Source of the DNA: Cellulomonas sp. PhB150 | GTDB taxonomy: Bacteria; Actinomycetota; Actinomycetes; Actinomycetales; Cellulomonadaceae | Assembly: GCF_003755175.1 (NCBI RefSeq) | Contig: NZ_RKHX01000004.1 | Location: 1-64,000 of the forward strand | Direction of reading: 5' to 3' | DNA: 64,000 nt | In this document: piece after piece, positions 53,581 through 62,472 of the stretch | Position numbering within the stretch: position 1 is the first letter of the stretch | Layout: each line of letters begins with the position of its first letter | Made by a program: the position numbers and the translations under genes | The notes under the pieces: generated by a model | Databases searched by the model: none | The model's input: only the letters and a program-made list of their open reading frames with translations | What the model was told of the DNA's origin: nothing

Positions 53581-55667
53581 CAGGAGATCCCTAGGGCAGT
53601 GACGATGAGGTCGATGAGCTTGATCCCGACGAACGGCGCGATGACGCCGCCCAGCCCGTAGACCAGCAGGTTGCGGCGCAGCAGGGCCGAGGCCGACGAG
53701 GGCCGGTAGCGGACCCCGCGCAGCGCCAGGGGCAGCAGCCCGACGATGATCAGCGCGTTGAAGATGACGGCCGACAGGATGGCCGACTGCGGGCTGGTCA
53801 GGTGCATGACGTTGAGGACGCCCAGCTGCGGGAACGCGACGACGAACATCGCGGGCAGGATCGCGAAGTACTTCGCGACGTCGTTCGCCACCGAGAAGGT
53901 GGTCAGCGCCCCGCGCGTGATGAGCAGCTGCTTGCCGATCTCGACGATCTCGAGGAGCTTCGTCGGGTTCGAGTCGAGGTCGACCATGTTGCCGGCCTCC
54001 TTCGCGGCCGTCGTCCCCGTGTTCATCGCGACGCCGACGTCCGCCTGCGCCAGTGCGGGGGCGTCGTTGGTGCCGTCGCCCGCCATCGCGACCAGCCGCC
54101 CACCCTCCTGCTCCCGCCGGATGAGGGCCAGCTTGTCCTCGGGCGTGGCCTCCGCGAGCACGTCGTCGACCCCGGCCTCCGCTCCGATCGCCCGGGCCGT
54201 GAGCGGGTTGTCGCCCGTGACCATGACGGTCCGGATGCCCATCGCCCGCAGCGCGTCGAACCGCTCGCGCATGCCGTCCTTGACGACGTCCTTGAGGTGG
54301 ATGACCCCGAGCACGCGCGCCGGGTCCTCGCCGAGCTGCTCGGCCACGACGAGCGGGGTGCCACCCGAGGCGGAGATCGCGTCGACCGTCGCGGCGACGT
54401 CGTCGCCCGCGTGGCCGCCGGTCGAGCGCACCCACTGGGTCACGGCCGCGGCCGCGCCCTTGCGCACGATCCGCGATTGCCTGCCGCTGGTAGCGGGCAG
54501 ATCGACCCCGCTCATCCGGGTCCGCGCCGCGAACGGCACGAGCTCCGCGCCGACGAGGTCGTGCCGCTCCCGCAGGGCGAACCGCTCCTTGACCAGGACG
54601 AGCACCGAGCGGCCCTCGGGCGTCTCGTCGGCCATCGAGGACAGCTGCGCCGCGTCCGCGAGCGCCTCCGCCTCGACGTCCGCCGCGGGCAGCAGGTCGG
54701 CAGCCTGGCGGTTGCCGAGGGTGATCGTGCCCGTCTTGTCGAGCAGCAGGACGTCCACGTCGCCGGCCGCCTCGACCGCGCGGCCGGACATCGCCAGGAC
54801 GTTGCGCCGCACCAGGCGGTCCATGCCGGCGATGCCGATCGCGGACAGCAGCGCGCCGATCGTCGTCGGGATCAGGCAGACCAGCAGGGCCACGAGGACG
54901 ACGAGCGTCTGCGCCGCCCCGGAGTAGACCGCGAACGGCTGCAGGGTGACCACGGCCAGCAGGAACACGATCGTCAGCGAGGTGAGCAGCACGTTGAGCG
55001 CGACCTCGTTGGGGGTCTTCTGCCGCTCCGAGCCCTCGACCAGCGCGATCATCCGGTCGACGAACGTGCGGCCGGCCGGCGCGGTGATGCGCACGACGAC
55101 CCGGTCGCTGAGCACGACCGTCCCGCCCGTGACGGCCGACCGGTCGCCGCCGGACTCGCGGATGACCGGCGCGGACTCGCCCGTGATCGCGGACTCGTCG
55201 ACGCTCGCGACGCCCTCGATGACGTCGCCGTCGCCCGGGATGGTCTCCCCCGCGACGACGATGACGACGTCGCCGACGGCCAGCGTCGAGGACGCGACCT
55301 GCACGGTGTCGTCGCCCGCGACGACCTTGCGCGCGGTCGTCTCGCGCTGGGTCGCCCGCAGCGACGCGGCCTGCGCCTTGCCACGCCCCTCGGCGACCGA
55401 CTCGGCGAGCGTCGCGAACACGACGGTCAGCCACAGCCACACCGTGATCGACCAGGCGAACACGCTGGGGTCGGCGATCGCGAGGACCGTGGTGAACGCG
55501 GCCCCGACCTCGACGACGAACATGACGGGCGAGTCCCACAGGGCGCGCGGGTCGAGCCCGCGCAGGGCGCCCGGGACCGCGGCGGCGAGCTGCCGGACGG
55601 ACAGGGTGGAGGGTGCCGCCTCGACGACGTGCGGCTGGGCTTCGGGCGGCTTGACGAGCGTGCTCAT
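53580..55667 (-). CDS. kdpB: Potassium-transporting P-type ATPase KdpB subunit
   Basis: 695 residues, normal KdpB length. [13 protein letters not shown] holds the phospho-Asp (about 320); [20 protein letters not shown] and the membrane helices are typical. It couples ATP hydrolysis to K+ uptake through KdpA. Start ATG 55667, 4-base overlap with kdpA. Confidence 0.97.
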   Translation of the reverse strand: MSTLVKPPEAQPHVVEAAPSTLSVRQLAAAVPGALRGLDPRALWDSPVMFVVEVGAAFTTVLAIADPSVFAWSITVWLWLTVVFATLAESVAEGRGKAQAASLRATQRETTARKVVAGDDTVQVASSTLAVGDVVIVVAGETIPGDGDVIEGVASVDESAITGESAPVIRESGGDRSAVTGGTVVLSDRVVVRITAPAGRTFVDRMIALVEGSERQKTPNEVALNVLLTSLTIVFLLAVVTLQPFAVYSGAAQTLVVLVALLVCLIPTTIGALLSAIGIAGMDRLVRRNVLAMSGRAVEAAGDVDVLLLDKTGTITLGNRQAADLLPAADVEAEALADAAQLSSMADETPEGRSVLVLVKERFALRERHDLVGAELVPFAARTRMSGVDLPATSGRQSRIVRKGAAAAVTQWVRSTGGHAGDDVAATVDAISASGGTPLVVAEQLGEDPARVLGVIHLKDVVKDGMRERFDALRAMGIRTVMVTGDNPLTARAIGAEAGVDDVLAEATPEDKLALIRREQEGGRLVAMAGDGTNDAPALAQADVGVAMNTGTTAAKEAGNMVDLDSNPTKLLEIVEIGKQLLITRGALTTFSVANDVAKYFAILPAMFVVAFPQLGVLNVMHLTSPQSAILSAVIFNALIIVGLLPLALRGVRYRPSSASALLRRNLLVYGLGGVIAPFVGIKLIDLIVTALGIS

Positions 55668-57328
55668 GACAGGGACTCCACGACGGGACCGAGGGACAGG
55701 ACCGGCACGAAGGTGAGGCCGACGACCACGAGGGTCACCGTCACCAGCAGGCCGACGAACAGGGGGGTGTGGGTGGGCAGGGTTCCGGCACCCTCGGGGA
55801 CGCGCCGCTGGCTGGCGAAGCGGCCGGCGAGGGCCAGGACGAGCGCGATGGGGACGAACCGGCCGACGAGCATCGCCAGGCCCAGCAGCGTGTTGTAGAA
55901 CGGCGTCCCGGAGGTCAGCCCACCGAACGCGGAGCCGTTGTTGTTCCCCGCCGAGGCGAACGCGTAGACGATCTCGGTCAGCCCGTGCGGGCCGCCCTGC
56001 AGCTGTCCGGCGAGTCCCGCGGGGGTGACGACCGCGACGGCCGAGCCGATCAGGACCACCGCCGGCATGGTCAGCACGGCGAGGGCGACGAGCGTGATCT
56101 CGCGCTGCCCGATCTTCTTGCCGAGGTACTCGGGCGTGCGCCCGACCATCAGCCCGGCGAGGAACACCGCGACGATGATCAGCACGACCATCCCGTAGAG
56201 CCCGCTGCCGACGCCGCCCGGCGACACCTCGCCGAGCAGCATGCCGACGAGAGCCACGCCGCCGCCCTGGGCGGTGAGCGAGTCGTGCATCGAGTTGACC
56301 GCACCGGTGGAGGTCATCGTCGTCGACGCCGCGAACAGCGCCGAGGCGGCCTCCCCGAACCGCACCTCCTTGCCCTCCATCGCGCCACCGGCAGCGGCGG
56401 GCACCAGGCCCGGTCCGGCCATCTCGGCCCACGTCAGCAGGCCGACGGCCGCGACCCACAGCATCGACATCGCGGCGAGGATCGACCAGCCCTGGCGGCG
56501 GTCGCCGACGATCTGGCCGAACATGCGCGGCATGCTGAACGGGATCAGGAGCAGCAGGATCACCTCGAGCGCGTTGGTCCACGGCGTCGGGTTCTCGAAC
56601 GGGTGCGCGGAGTTCGCGTTGAAGAACCCGCCGCCGTTCGTGCCGAGCTCCTTGATCGCCTCCTGCGACGCGACCGGGCCGCCGAGGACCGACTGCGTCT
56701 GCCCGGCGAGCGTGGTGATCTCGGCGTGCGCGTGCAGGTTCTGGATGACGCCGCCGGCGACCAGGACCAGCGCGGCGACGAATGCGAGCGGCAGCAGGAC
56801 CCGCACGGTGGCGCGCACCAGGTCGGCCCAGAAGTTGCCGACCCGCCCGTCGGTCCCGGACCGGGAGAACCCGCGGGCCAGCGCGGACGCCACGGCGATC
56901 CCGACGGCCGCCGAGAGGAAGTTCTGCACGGCGAAGCCGGCCATCTGCAGCAGGTGGCCCGCGGCGGCCTCGCCGGAGAACCACTGCCAGTTGGTGTTGG
57001 TGACGAACGAGACCGCGGCGTTCCAGGACCCCGCGGGGTCCATCGGCGACATCCCGATGTCGAGCGGCAGCTTGTCCTGCAGCCGCGCCAGGCCGAACAG
57101 CACGAGCACCGAGGCCAGCGAGAAGCCCAGCAGGGACAGCAGGTAGGTGCTCCACCGCTGCTCGGCGTCGGGGTCCACGCGCATCGCGCGGTAGCCGAGC
57201 CGCTCGACCCGCAGGTGCTTGGTCGCGGTCATCGTCCGGAACAGGTGGTCGCCCAGAGGCTTGTGCGCGGCGGCGAGGACCAGGACGACGAGCCCGATCT
57301 GGCCGACCGCGGTCCACGTGGCGCTCAT
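55664..57328 (-). CDS. kdpA: Potassium-transporting ATPase KdpA subunit
   Basis: 554 residues with about 10 membrane helices and the four selectivity-like loops (for example [42 protein letters not shown]). It forms the K+ path of the high-affinity pump. ATG 57328 overlaps the kdpF stop by 4 bases. Confidence 0.97.
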   Translation of the reverse strand: MSATWTAVGQIGLVVLVLAAAHKPLGDHLFRTMTATKHLRVERLGYRAMRVDPDAEQRWSTYLLSLLGFSLASVLVLFGLARLQDKLPLDIGMSPMDPAGSWNAAVSFVTNTNWQWFSGEAAAGHLLQMAGFAVQNFLSAAVGIAVASALARGFSRSGTDGRVGNFWADLVRATVRVLLPLAFVAALVLVAGGVIQNLHAHAEITTLAGQTQSVLGGPVASQEAIKELGTNGGGFFNANSAHPFENPTPWTNALEVILLLLIPFSMPRMFGQIVGDRRQGWSILAAMSMLWVAAVGLLTWAEMAGPGLVPAAAGGAMEGKEVRFGEAASALFAASTTMTSTGAVNSMHDSLTAQGGGVALVGMLLGEVSPGGVGSGLYGMVVLIIVAVFLAGLMVGRTPEYLGKKIGQREITLVALAVLTMPAVVLIGSAVAVVTPAGLAGQLQGGPHGLTEIVYAFASAGNNNGSAFGGLTSGTPFYNTLLGLAMLVGRFVPIALVLALAGRFASQRRVPEGAGTLPTHTPLFVGLLVTVTLVVVGLTFVPVLSLGPVVESLS

Positions 57329-57417
57329 CGGACCTTGTCCGAGCGCAGGAGCTGGGCCACGAGGTAGACGAGCAGCGCGCCGGCGATCACGAGGCCGGCC
57401 CAGTCGAAGCCGGTCAT
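57325..57417 (-). CDS. kdpF: KdpF, small subunit of the potassium pump
   Basis: 30 residues, one membrane helix: [20 protein letters not shown] then a short basic end. Start 57417 and stop at 57325, overlapping the small gene before and kdpA after by 4 bases each. KdpF stabilises the complex. It is too short for most gene callers. Confidence 0.85.
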   Translation of the reverse strand: MTGFDWAGLVIAGALLVYLVAQLLRSDKVR

Positions 57418-57497
57418 GAGCGGTCCGCCCGGCGGGCGAGCAGCGCGAGGGCGGTGAAGAACACCACGGTCAGCGCGAGGAAGGCCACATCGGCCAT
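57414..57497 (-). CDS. Small membrane peptide at the head of the kdp operon
   Basis: 27 residues, MADVAFLALTVVFFTALALL then a basic/polar end. It starts ATG 57497 and overlaps kdpF by 4 bases. Short peptides of this MADxxF... form precede kdpF in other actinobacteria as I recall, but have no assigned name. It could be a further tiny pump subunit or a translational leader. Confidence 0.65.
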   Translation of the reverse strand: MADVAFLALTVVFFTALALLARRADRS

Positions 57498-57601
57498 GAG
57501 GTCACAGCGCTTTCGACGACGGGCGGGGCGGACCCCGGCGGCCGCTGTACGTGTGGCCGCAGTCGCAGGTCTACGCCGTGGATCGGGCGCCATCGGCGGC
57601 G

Positions 57602-57651
57602 TTGACGGGACCTTGACGGTGCTGCCGCCGGTCTTGCCGAAACCTTGTCGG
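57602..57651. promoter_or_regulatory. Candidate KdpE binding sites in the kdp divergent promoter
   Basis: TTGACGGGACCTTGACGG (57602-57619) and TTGCCGAAACCTTGTCGG (57634-57651) are two 18-bp copies of one site, each made of two TTGNCG half-sites 11 bases apart, with 32 bases between copies. Eleven-base phased direct repeats are the usual target of OmpR-family regulators such as KdpE. The site lies 105 bases upstream of the small peptide gene and 56 bases before the DUF4118 gene. Confidence 0.65.
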
Positions 57652-57706
57652 TCCGGCTCGCCGGACCGGGTCCATGCTCGAAGGACAAGGCTTCTCGAGG
57701 GTGGGA

Positions 57707-58453
57707 GTGAAGGTGGACAGCTCGTCGTTCGTCCGGTCGCACGGTTCCGTCGTGATCGCCTACGCGCTCGCGGCGCCGCTCGTCGTGGCCGCCGCGCTGC
57801 ACGTCGCCGGCTCGTCGGTCACGCCGACGACCGCAGCCCTGGTGCTCGTGCTCGTCGTCGTCGCTGCGGCATCGACCGGGATCCGCGCGGCCGGCGTCCT
57901 CGCCGCACTGTCGGCTGGCGCGTGGTTCGACTACTTCCTCACACGCCCGTACGAGAGCTTCAAGGTCACCGACCCCGACGACATCCAGGCCGCGGTCCTG
58001 CTCCTCCTCGTCGGGATCGCCGTCTCGGAGCTCGCACTGTGGGGCCGGCGGCAGCAGGCACGGTCGAGCCGGCGCGCGGGCTACCTGGCCGGCGTGCTCG
58101 GCGCGGCTGACCTCGTCGCGGTGAGGGCTCCGGAGCTGGCCGAGGCCGTGTGCCGGCAGATCGTCGAGGTCCTCGGCATCGACGCGTGCCGGTTCGAGCC
58201 CGACGCTCGCGGCGGGTCGACCACGCTCACGCACGACGGCTCGGTGGTCCAGCGTGGGCACGACGTCGACGTCGCGAGGCACGGGCTGCCGACCGACGAC
58301 GTGATCGCGCTGGACGCGGGGCACGGGCGGTTCCTGCTCACGTCGTCGACCCGCGTGGTGCGGCCGACGATCGAGCAGCGCCGCGTCGCTGTGCTGCTGG
58401 CGGACCAGGTGCGCGCCGCGCTCAGCGAGGGTTCTTCCCGGTCATCCAGATGA
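57707..58453 (+). CDS. DUF4118 membrane protein (KdpD-sensor-like, no kinase domain)
   Basis: About 248 residues. The DUF4118 four-helix segment (about 13-115: VVIAYALAAPLVVAAALH, then FDYFLTRPYESFKV) matches the membrane part of KdpD, followed by a GAF-like soluble domain ending with VRPTIEQRRVAVLLADQVRAAL. There is no histidine kinase. Start unclear: GTG 57707 or 57713 have Shine-Dalgarno-like GAGG/GGGAG, an upstream ATG at 57674 does not. Divergent from kdp and sharing its promoter region, it may modify K+ sensing. Confidence 0.78.
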   Translation: MKVDSSSFVRSHGSVVIAYALAAPLVVAAALHVAGSSVTPTTAALVLVLVVVAAASTGIRAAGVLAALSAGAWFDYFLTRPYESFKVTDPDDIQAAVLLLLVGIAVSELALWGRRQQARSSRRAGYLAGVLGAADLVAVRAPELAEAVCRQIVEVLGIDACRFEPDARGGSTTLTHDGSVVQRGHDVDVARHGLPTDDVIALDAGHGRFLLTSSTRVVRPTIEQRRVAVLLADQVRAALSEGSSRSSR

Positions 58454-59072
58454 CGACGTCGACGACGCGAAGGTCGGTGACGAGCTCGGACAGGTTGGCC
58501 GCGGCCCGCAGATCGGCCGCACGGTGCGCGAGTGCCCGTTCATCAGCTAGGAGCGCGGCGCGCATCGCCTGCCAGAACCCGCGCGCATCCTCCAAGCCGA
58601 GCTCCTTCTTCACCACGGAGTCGTAGATCGGGACGAGCCGCGGGCGCTTGCGCGCGATGAGCTTGCTCGTCTTCGTGGGCCCCATGCCTGGAAGCTCTCG
58701 CAGCAGGTTCCACAGCCTGACCGTGGCGGACCCCGCGTCGATCAGGTCGTCGTCAGCATCGACGAGGTCACGTTCGGCGGGTATGTCCCGGAGAAGCGCA
58801 CTGATCTGAGGCGCGAGCTCGCCGAGGATCGCGATCGCTGCCCTCGCGGGAACGTCGACCGAGAGCGTGGAGACGGCCACGATGTCCGTGGCGTCGATGA
58901 CGTCGAGCGTCTCGGGCGTGTTCCATGGGCGGCCGAGATCCTCGAACGCCGCCCCCGTGTAGGGCGACCCGAAGTACGTCGTGAGCAGTTCCACGGCCTC
59001 GACCTCGCGACCTGGTCCGAGGACGGGAGGAATCTTCAGCTCGGGGAGTTTCTTCGCCATGGTCGCCACCAT
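58422..59072 (-). CDS. DUF6308 family protein
   Basis: 216 residues (or 212 from ATG 59060). The SPYTGAAFEDLGR, DIVAVSTLSVDVPARAAIAI and LPGMGPTKTSKLIARKRPRL segments match DUF6308. The last resembles a helix-hairpin-helix of DNA glycosylases, followed by VPIYDSVVKKEL, so DNA binding is possible but unproven. The 3' end overlaps the DUF4118 gene by 32 bases on the opposite strand. Confidence 0.75.
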   Translation of the reverse strand: MVATMAKKLPELKIPPVLGPGREVEAVELLTTYFGSPYTGAAFEDLGRPWNTPETLDVIDATDIVAVSTLSVDVPARAAIAILGELAPQISALLRDIPAERDLVDADDDLIDAGSATVRLWNLLRELPGMGPTKTSKLIARKRPRLVPIYDSVVKKELGLEDARGFWQAMRAALLADERALAHRAADLRAAANLSELVTDLRVVDVVIWMTGKNPR

Positions 59073-59112
59073 CGCAGGCCGTGTCCTCTCGCCGCCGGGA
59101 AACAGCGAGAGA

Positions 59113-59538
59113 TCACCCGTGGTGCCAGAGAGCGAACTCGAGCAGGTGGGCATCAGCCGGAGTTCGCAACCGTCCGACGACGAACGGGTGACCATCTCTC
59201 CGGTGCACGACCACCGGAGAGAAGCCCAGCGCGGCGATGTCCGCTGCCCACTCGCCGACGAACGCCGACCGCCCGGCAACGTGGAGCCGGGCGATCCGGG
59301 CAGTCGTGACGACGACGAACAGGTCTCCGGGCGTCGTCTCGTCGGACAGGAGCGCGATCCCCAGGACGCCCTCGCCGTCCGCCAGGTACGGCGCGCACAC
59401 GTCGAGCAGCGCCTGCACACGCATGGTCTCGATCCCGTCACCGACCGCGATTGGCGGCACTCCACTCGGGGCCGGGCACAGTTCGACGGCGGGGGCCGCA
59501 AGTGCGAGCCCGCGGGTGGTGGCATCGAGGTGACGCAT
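59113..59538 (-). CDS. Hypothetical protein, possible PH-like fold
   Basis: 141 residues, ATG 59538 with GGGAGG 8 bases before. From residue 45 the pattern (VCAPYLADGEGVLGIALLSD, then DLFVVVTTARIARLHVAG) resembles bacterial PH domains, where a Gly-Glu turn leads to a strand with a T-x-x-R motif. I do not know a family name. It lies between the DUF6308 gene (40 bases downstream) and another small gene. Confidence 0.6.
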   Translation of the reverse strand: MRHLDATTRGLALAAPAVELCPAPSGVPPIAVGDGIETMRVQALLDVCAPYLADGEGVLGIALLSDETTPGDLFVVVTTARIARLHVAGRSAFVGEWAADIAALGFSPVVVHRRDGHPFVVGRLRTPADAHLLEFALWHHG

Positions 59539-59609
59539 GCCTTGACCCTCCCCTACTGCGCCCACACGGCCCTGTCCGCGATCTGACGCGCTCGCCGCGC
59601 GTTCGGCAG

Positions 59610-60023
59610 TCAGTCCATGACGCCCGGCAGGGCACGCGCCAGGTATGGGAGGTCGTGCCGCGACACCACGATCGTCACCTGCTCCAGCCCGTCGGTGCAG
59701 TGCACGTCGACCCATGCGCCACCGACCGCGATCTGGTCGGCGCTGCTCGTGAGGTGCTCGACCGTCAGGCGGTCGACGGGTACCGGATAGCGCAGCCCGC
59801 CGCGCCCGGTGAGCCAGGACAACGAGGAGCCGTCGACCTCGAGCACCCCGCCCCGCGGGTGGCAGTAGCGCGTGCTCCCGAGGATCGCTCCGGGGAGCAC
59901 GAGGGGCCGACCGGCTCGATCGTCCCGCGCGAGCCGTCGTCGCCGACCCGACTCGTAGAGGCCCTGTCCGATGGTCCCGCCCGCAGCGCCGCCGAGGAGG
60001 TCAGCGATGAACCCACCGATCAC
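59610..60023 (-). CDS. Hypothetical protein, possible PH/GRAM-like fold
   Basis: 137 residues, GTG 60023. An N-terminal Gly-rich hydrophobic stretch (IGGFIADLLGGAAGGTIGQG) could be membrane-associated. Then come beta strands (PGAILG, GVLEVDGSSLSWLTG, RYPVPVDRLTVEHL, VTIVVSRHDLPYLARALPG) in PH/GRAM order. The gene is 31 bases after the PH-domain gene on the same strand. Function unknown. Confidence 0.55.
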   Translation of the reverse strand: MIGGFIADLLGGAAGGTIGQGLYESGRRRRLARDDRAGRPLVLPGAILGSTRYCHPRGGVLEVDGSSLSWLTGRGGLRYPVPVDRLTVEHLTSSADQIAVGGAWVDVHCTDGLEQVTIVVSRHDLPYLARALPGVMD

Positions 60024-60054
60024 CGCCCGCCAGCCCCTCGCTCGTGTGCCCCCA

Positions 60055-60429
60055 CTACAGCAGCCGTTCGCTGATCAGCATGTTCAGCTCGCGGACGTCG
60101 ACCCCGGACGCGAAGTTGAACTTGACCCGCCCCAGCCCGCTGAACCACAGCTCGAGCTCGGAGTCGCGGTCCCAGGTTCCCGCAGTCTCGACCGAGAAGG
60201 CCTGGACCTTGGAGTACGGCAGGGAGCTGTAGTCCTTCTTCTTGCCCGTCAGCCCCTGGACGTTGAGCGCGACGATCCGGCGGCTCGTGAACGTCACCGA
60301 GTCGCGGATGCCCTTGAAGGCGAGCAGCACCTGCTCGTCGGGCAGCAGAATGCCCGTTAGCTCCGCGAAGGCCTCCTTGACGTCCCAGGGCGCCAGCTTC
60401 GTGAACGATGCGGTGTCGAAGTCGATCAT
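60055..60429 (-). CDS. Bacterial PH-domain protein
   Basis: 124 residues, ATG 60429. The PF08000-like pattern is visible: LLPDEQVLLAFKGIRDSVTF, TSRRIVALNVQGLTGKKKDY, LPYSKVQAFSVETAGTWD and LWFSGLGRVKFNF. These domains form pentamer-like or ligand-binding barrels of unknown role. It heads a run of three small PH-like genes. Confidence 0.8.
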   Translation of the reverse strand: MIDFDTASFTKLAPWDVKEAFAELTGILLPDEQVLLAFKGIRDSVTFTSRRIVALNVQGLTGKKKDYSSLPYSKVQAFSVETAGTWDRDSELELWFSGLGRVKFNFASGVDVRELNMLISERLL

Positions 60430-60479
60430 GAGTCCTCCGGATCAGGGCGGCATCGGCCCGACGAGGCTACGCCCGGGAC

Positions 60480-62048
60480 CTACTCCAGATGCCGCAGCGC
60501 CCGCCGCTCGACCTCGTCGAGCACCTCGTCGGCCACCTCCGGGCTGACCTGCCCGACGCCACGGCTCACGAGCACGTACACGCGCTCGATCTCGCTCATC
60601 TCGCGGAGCAGGGAGTCGACCGCCTCGTCGTCACCGGTGTCCTCCTCGTCCTGGTCGGGCCCGCGTCTCGCCGTGCCGAACGCCTCCTGCGCCGCCAGGT
60701 ACCCCTCGTACTGCAGCCGGACCGCCTGCTGCACCCGCTCGGGGTAGGACTCGGCGGTCGGCCCGTCGAGTGCGTCGAGCACCGCCCGCGTCGCGGCCCG
60801 GCGCAGCTCCCGGCGCTCCTGGTCCAGGTCGCCCGCGGACCCGACGTGCAGCCAGCGCACGAGCGGGGCGAGCGTCAGGCCCTGCAGGACGAGGGTGACG
60901 AGCACGGTGACCAGCGCGACCACGACGACGGCGTCGCGCGACGGGAACCGGTCGCCGGTGTCCACGAAGGCCGGGACCGCCAGCGCGGTCGCGACCGTGA
61001 CGACGCCGCGCATCCCCGCCCACGACGTGACCACCGCCTCGCGCGTGCCGATCGGCATCGCTCGGCCGTGCCCGATCTTGCCGAATGCCGCGCTGGCGCC
61101 CAGCACCCACACGAACCGCAGCGCGATCACCGTCACGCACGTCCAGCCTGCGAGCGCGAGAGCGTCTCCCACGTCCGGGCTGGTCTCGAGGATCTGCGTC
61201 AGCTCGAAACCGATGAAGACGAAGACGAAGCTGGTGATGAGGTAGTCCGCGTACCGCCACACCGCGCGTCCGAGCAACCAGCCCTCGGACGTGAGCGCGT
61301 GGTGGGCGTAGGTGCGCAGGTAGAGGCCGAGGCTCAGGACGGCGAGCACGCCGGAGCCGTGCAGCGCGTCCGCGCCCAGGTACACGGCGAACGGCATCGC
61401 GACCGTCACGGTGGTCTCGGCGGACGCCGCGTGCAGGCGGCCCAGACCGAACTTCGTCACGACGGCGGCGGCGACCCCGATGCCGACGCCCACGACCACG
61501 GCAAGCAGGAGGTCGATCCCGAGCACCCCAGCCTTGACCTCGCCGGCGAGCACCGCCGCGATCGCGACGTTGTAGAGCACGAGCGCCGTCGCATCGTTGA
61601 ACATCCCCTCGCCCTCGAGCACCGTGACCAGGCGCCCCGGCAGGCGCAGGCGGCGCGCGACCGCAGTGGCCGCCACGGGGTCCGGTGGCGCGACGATCGC
61701 CCCGAGCACGAAGGCGACACCCCATCCCAGGCCGACGGCATGCGCGACGACGGCGACGGCCACGGCGCTCGCGATCGTCAGGCCGACCGCGAGCAGCAGG
61801 ATCGGGCGCGCGTTCTCACGAAACTCGCGGGCCGTCGCGCGCTGGGTCGCCGCGAACAGCAGCGGCGGCAGGACCAGGGGCAGGATCAGGTCCGGCTCGA
61901 CGCTCAGGTCAGGGACGGCGGGGAGGAGCGGGACCGCCAGCCCGAAGAGGGTCAGCAGCACCGGGTACGGCACGCGCAGCCTGTCGGCCAGCGGCGTGAG
62001 CACGACGATGCCCGCGACGAGGATCCCCACGACCACGACAGGCGGCAA
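60480..62048 (-). CDS. CPA1-family Na+/H+ antiporter
   Basis: 522 residues, about 12 membrane helices and a cytosolic tail (about 400-522). The catalytic Asn-Asp pair is in MFNDATALVLYN (about 151-162), with APPDPVAATAVARRL before it, typical of NhaP-type exchangers. The first codon is TTG at 62048, with GGGAG 6 bases before; GTG codons 12 and 18 bases later are alternatives. The second Na+/H+ exchanger in the window besides nhaA. Confidence 0.9.
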   Translation of the reverse strand: MPPVVVVGILVAGIVVLTPLADRLRVPYPVLLTLFGLAVPLLPAVPDLSVEPDLILPLVLPPLLFAATQRATAREFRENARPILLLAVGLTIASAVAVAVVAHAVGLGWGVAFVLGAIVAPPDPVAATAVARRLRLPGRLVTVLEGEGMFNDATALVLYNVAIAAVLAGEVKAGVLGIDLLLAVVVGVGIGVAAAVVTKFGLGRLHAASAETTVTVAMPFAVYLGADALHGSGVLAVLSLGLYLRTYAHHALTSEGWLLGRAVWRYADYLITSFVFVFIGFELTQILETSPDVGDALALAGWTCVTVIALRFVWVLGASAAFGKIGHGRAMPIGTREAVVTSWAGMRGVVTVATALAVPAFVDTGDRFPSRDAVVVVALVTVLVTLVLQGLTLAPLVRWLHVGSAGDLDQERRELRRAATRAVLDALDGPTAESYPERVQQAVRLQYEGYLAAQEAFGTARRGPDQDEEDTGDDEAVDSLLREMSEIERVYVLVSRGVGQVSPEVADEVLDEVERRALRHLE

Positions 62049-62131
62049 GGACGACTCCCGTTCTGCTCGGTGCGATCACGCCGGACGGCTCGGGCCCAGC
62101 GTCGCACCACTCGGCCCGAGCGGCGAGTACC

Positions 62132-62470
62132 TCACGCGTGCGCGACGCAGGTGGTCGCGGTCGGGCGCGCCATCAGCCGGGCGTCGTCGATGGGCTCGCC
62201 ACCGACCGCGCAGAGGCCGTAGGTCCCGTCGTCGAGCCGCCGCTCGGCTGCGTCGATCTCGGCCAGCCGCTTCGCCACGTCGTCCGCGAGCGCGTCGACC
62301 TGCGCCCGCTCGAACGCGATCGTCGCGCCCTCGGGGTCGTGCTCGTCGTCGACGTTGGAGTCGCGAGCGGCATCGACGAGATCCGTCTTGCTGGCCCGCA
62401 AGCCGTCGAGCCTCCCGAGCGCCTCGGCCCGCAGCTCCTCGAGCCGGGAGCGCACCTCAGCCGGATCCAC
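62132..62470 (-). CDS. TraR/DksA-type zinc-finger protein with a degenerate finger
   Basis: 112 residues, GTG 62470. The coiled-coil start (VRSRLEELRAEALGRLDGLR) and the DDGTYGLCAVGGEPIDDARL to PTATTCVAHA end match TraR/DksA proteins. The finger would need C-x2-C...C-x2-C, but the second Cys is Gly (CAVGG) and the last is His (CVAH), so only three ligands remain. DksA-like proteins act on RNA polymerase. It is 2 bases after the ligase stop. Confidence 0.82.
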   Translation of the reverse strand: MDPAEVRSRLEELRAEALGRLDGLRASKTDLVDAARDSNVDDEHDPEGATIAFERAQVDALADDVAKRLAEIDAAERRLDDGTYGLCAVGGEPIDDARLMARPTATTCVAHA

Positions 62471-62472
62471 GG

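Noticed and set aside
53802..55898. Long plus-strand frames opposite kdpB and kdpA
   Set aside because: Antisense to the well-supported kdpB and kdpA; composition is typical of shadow frames.
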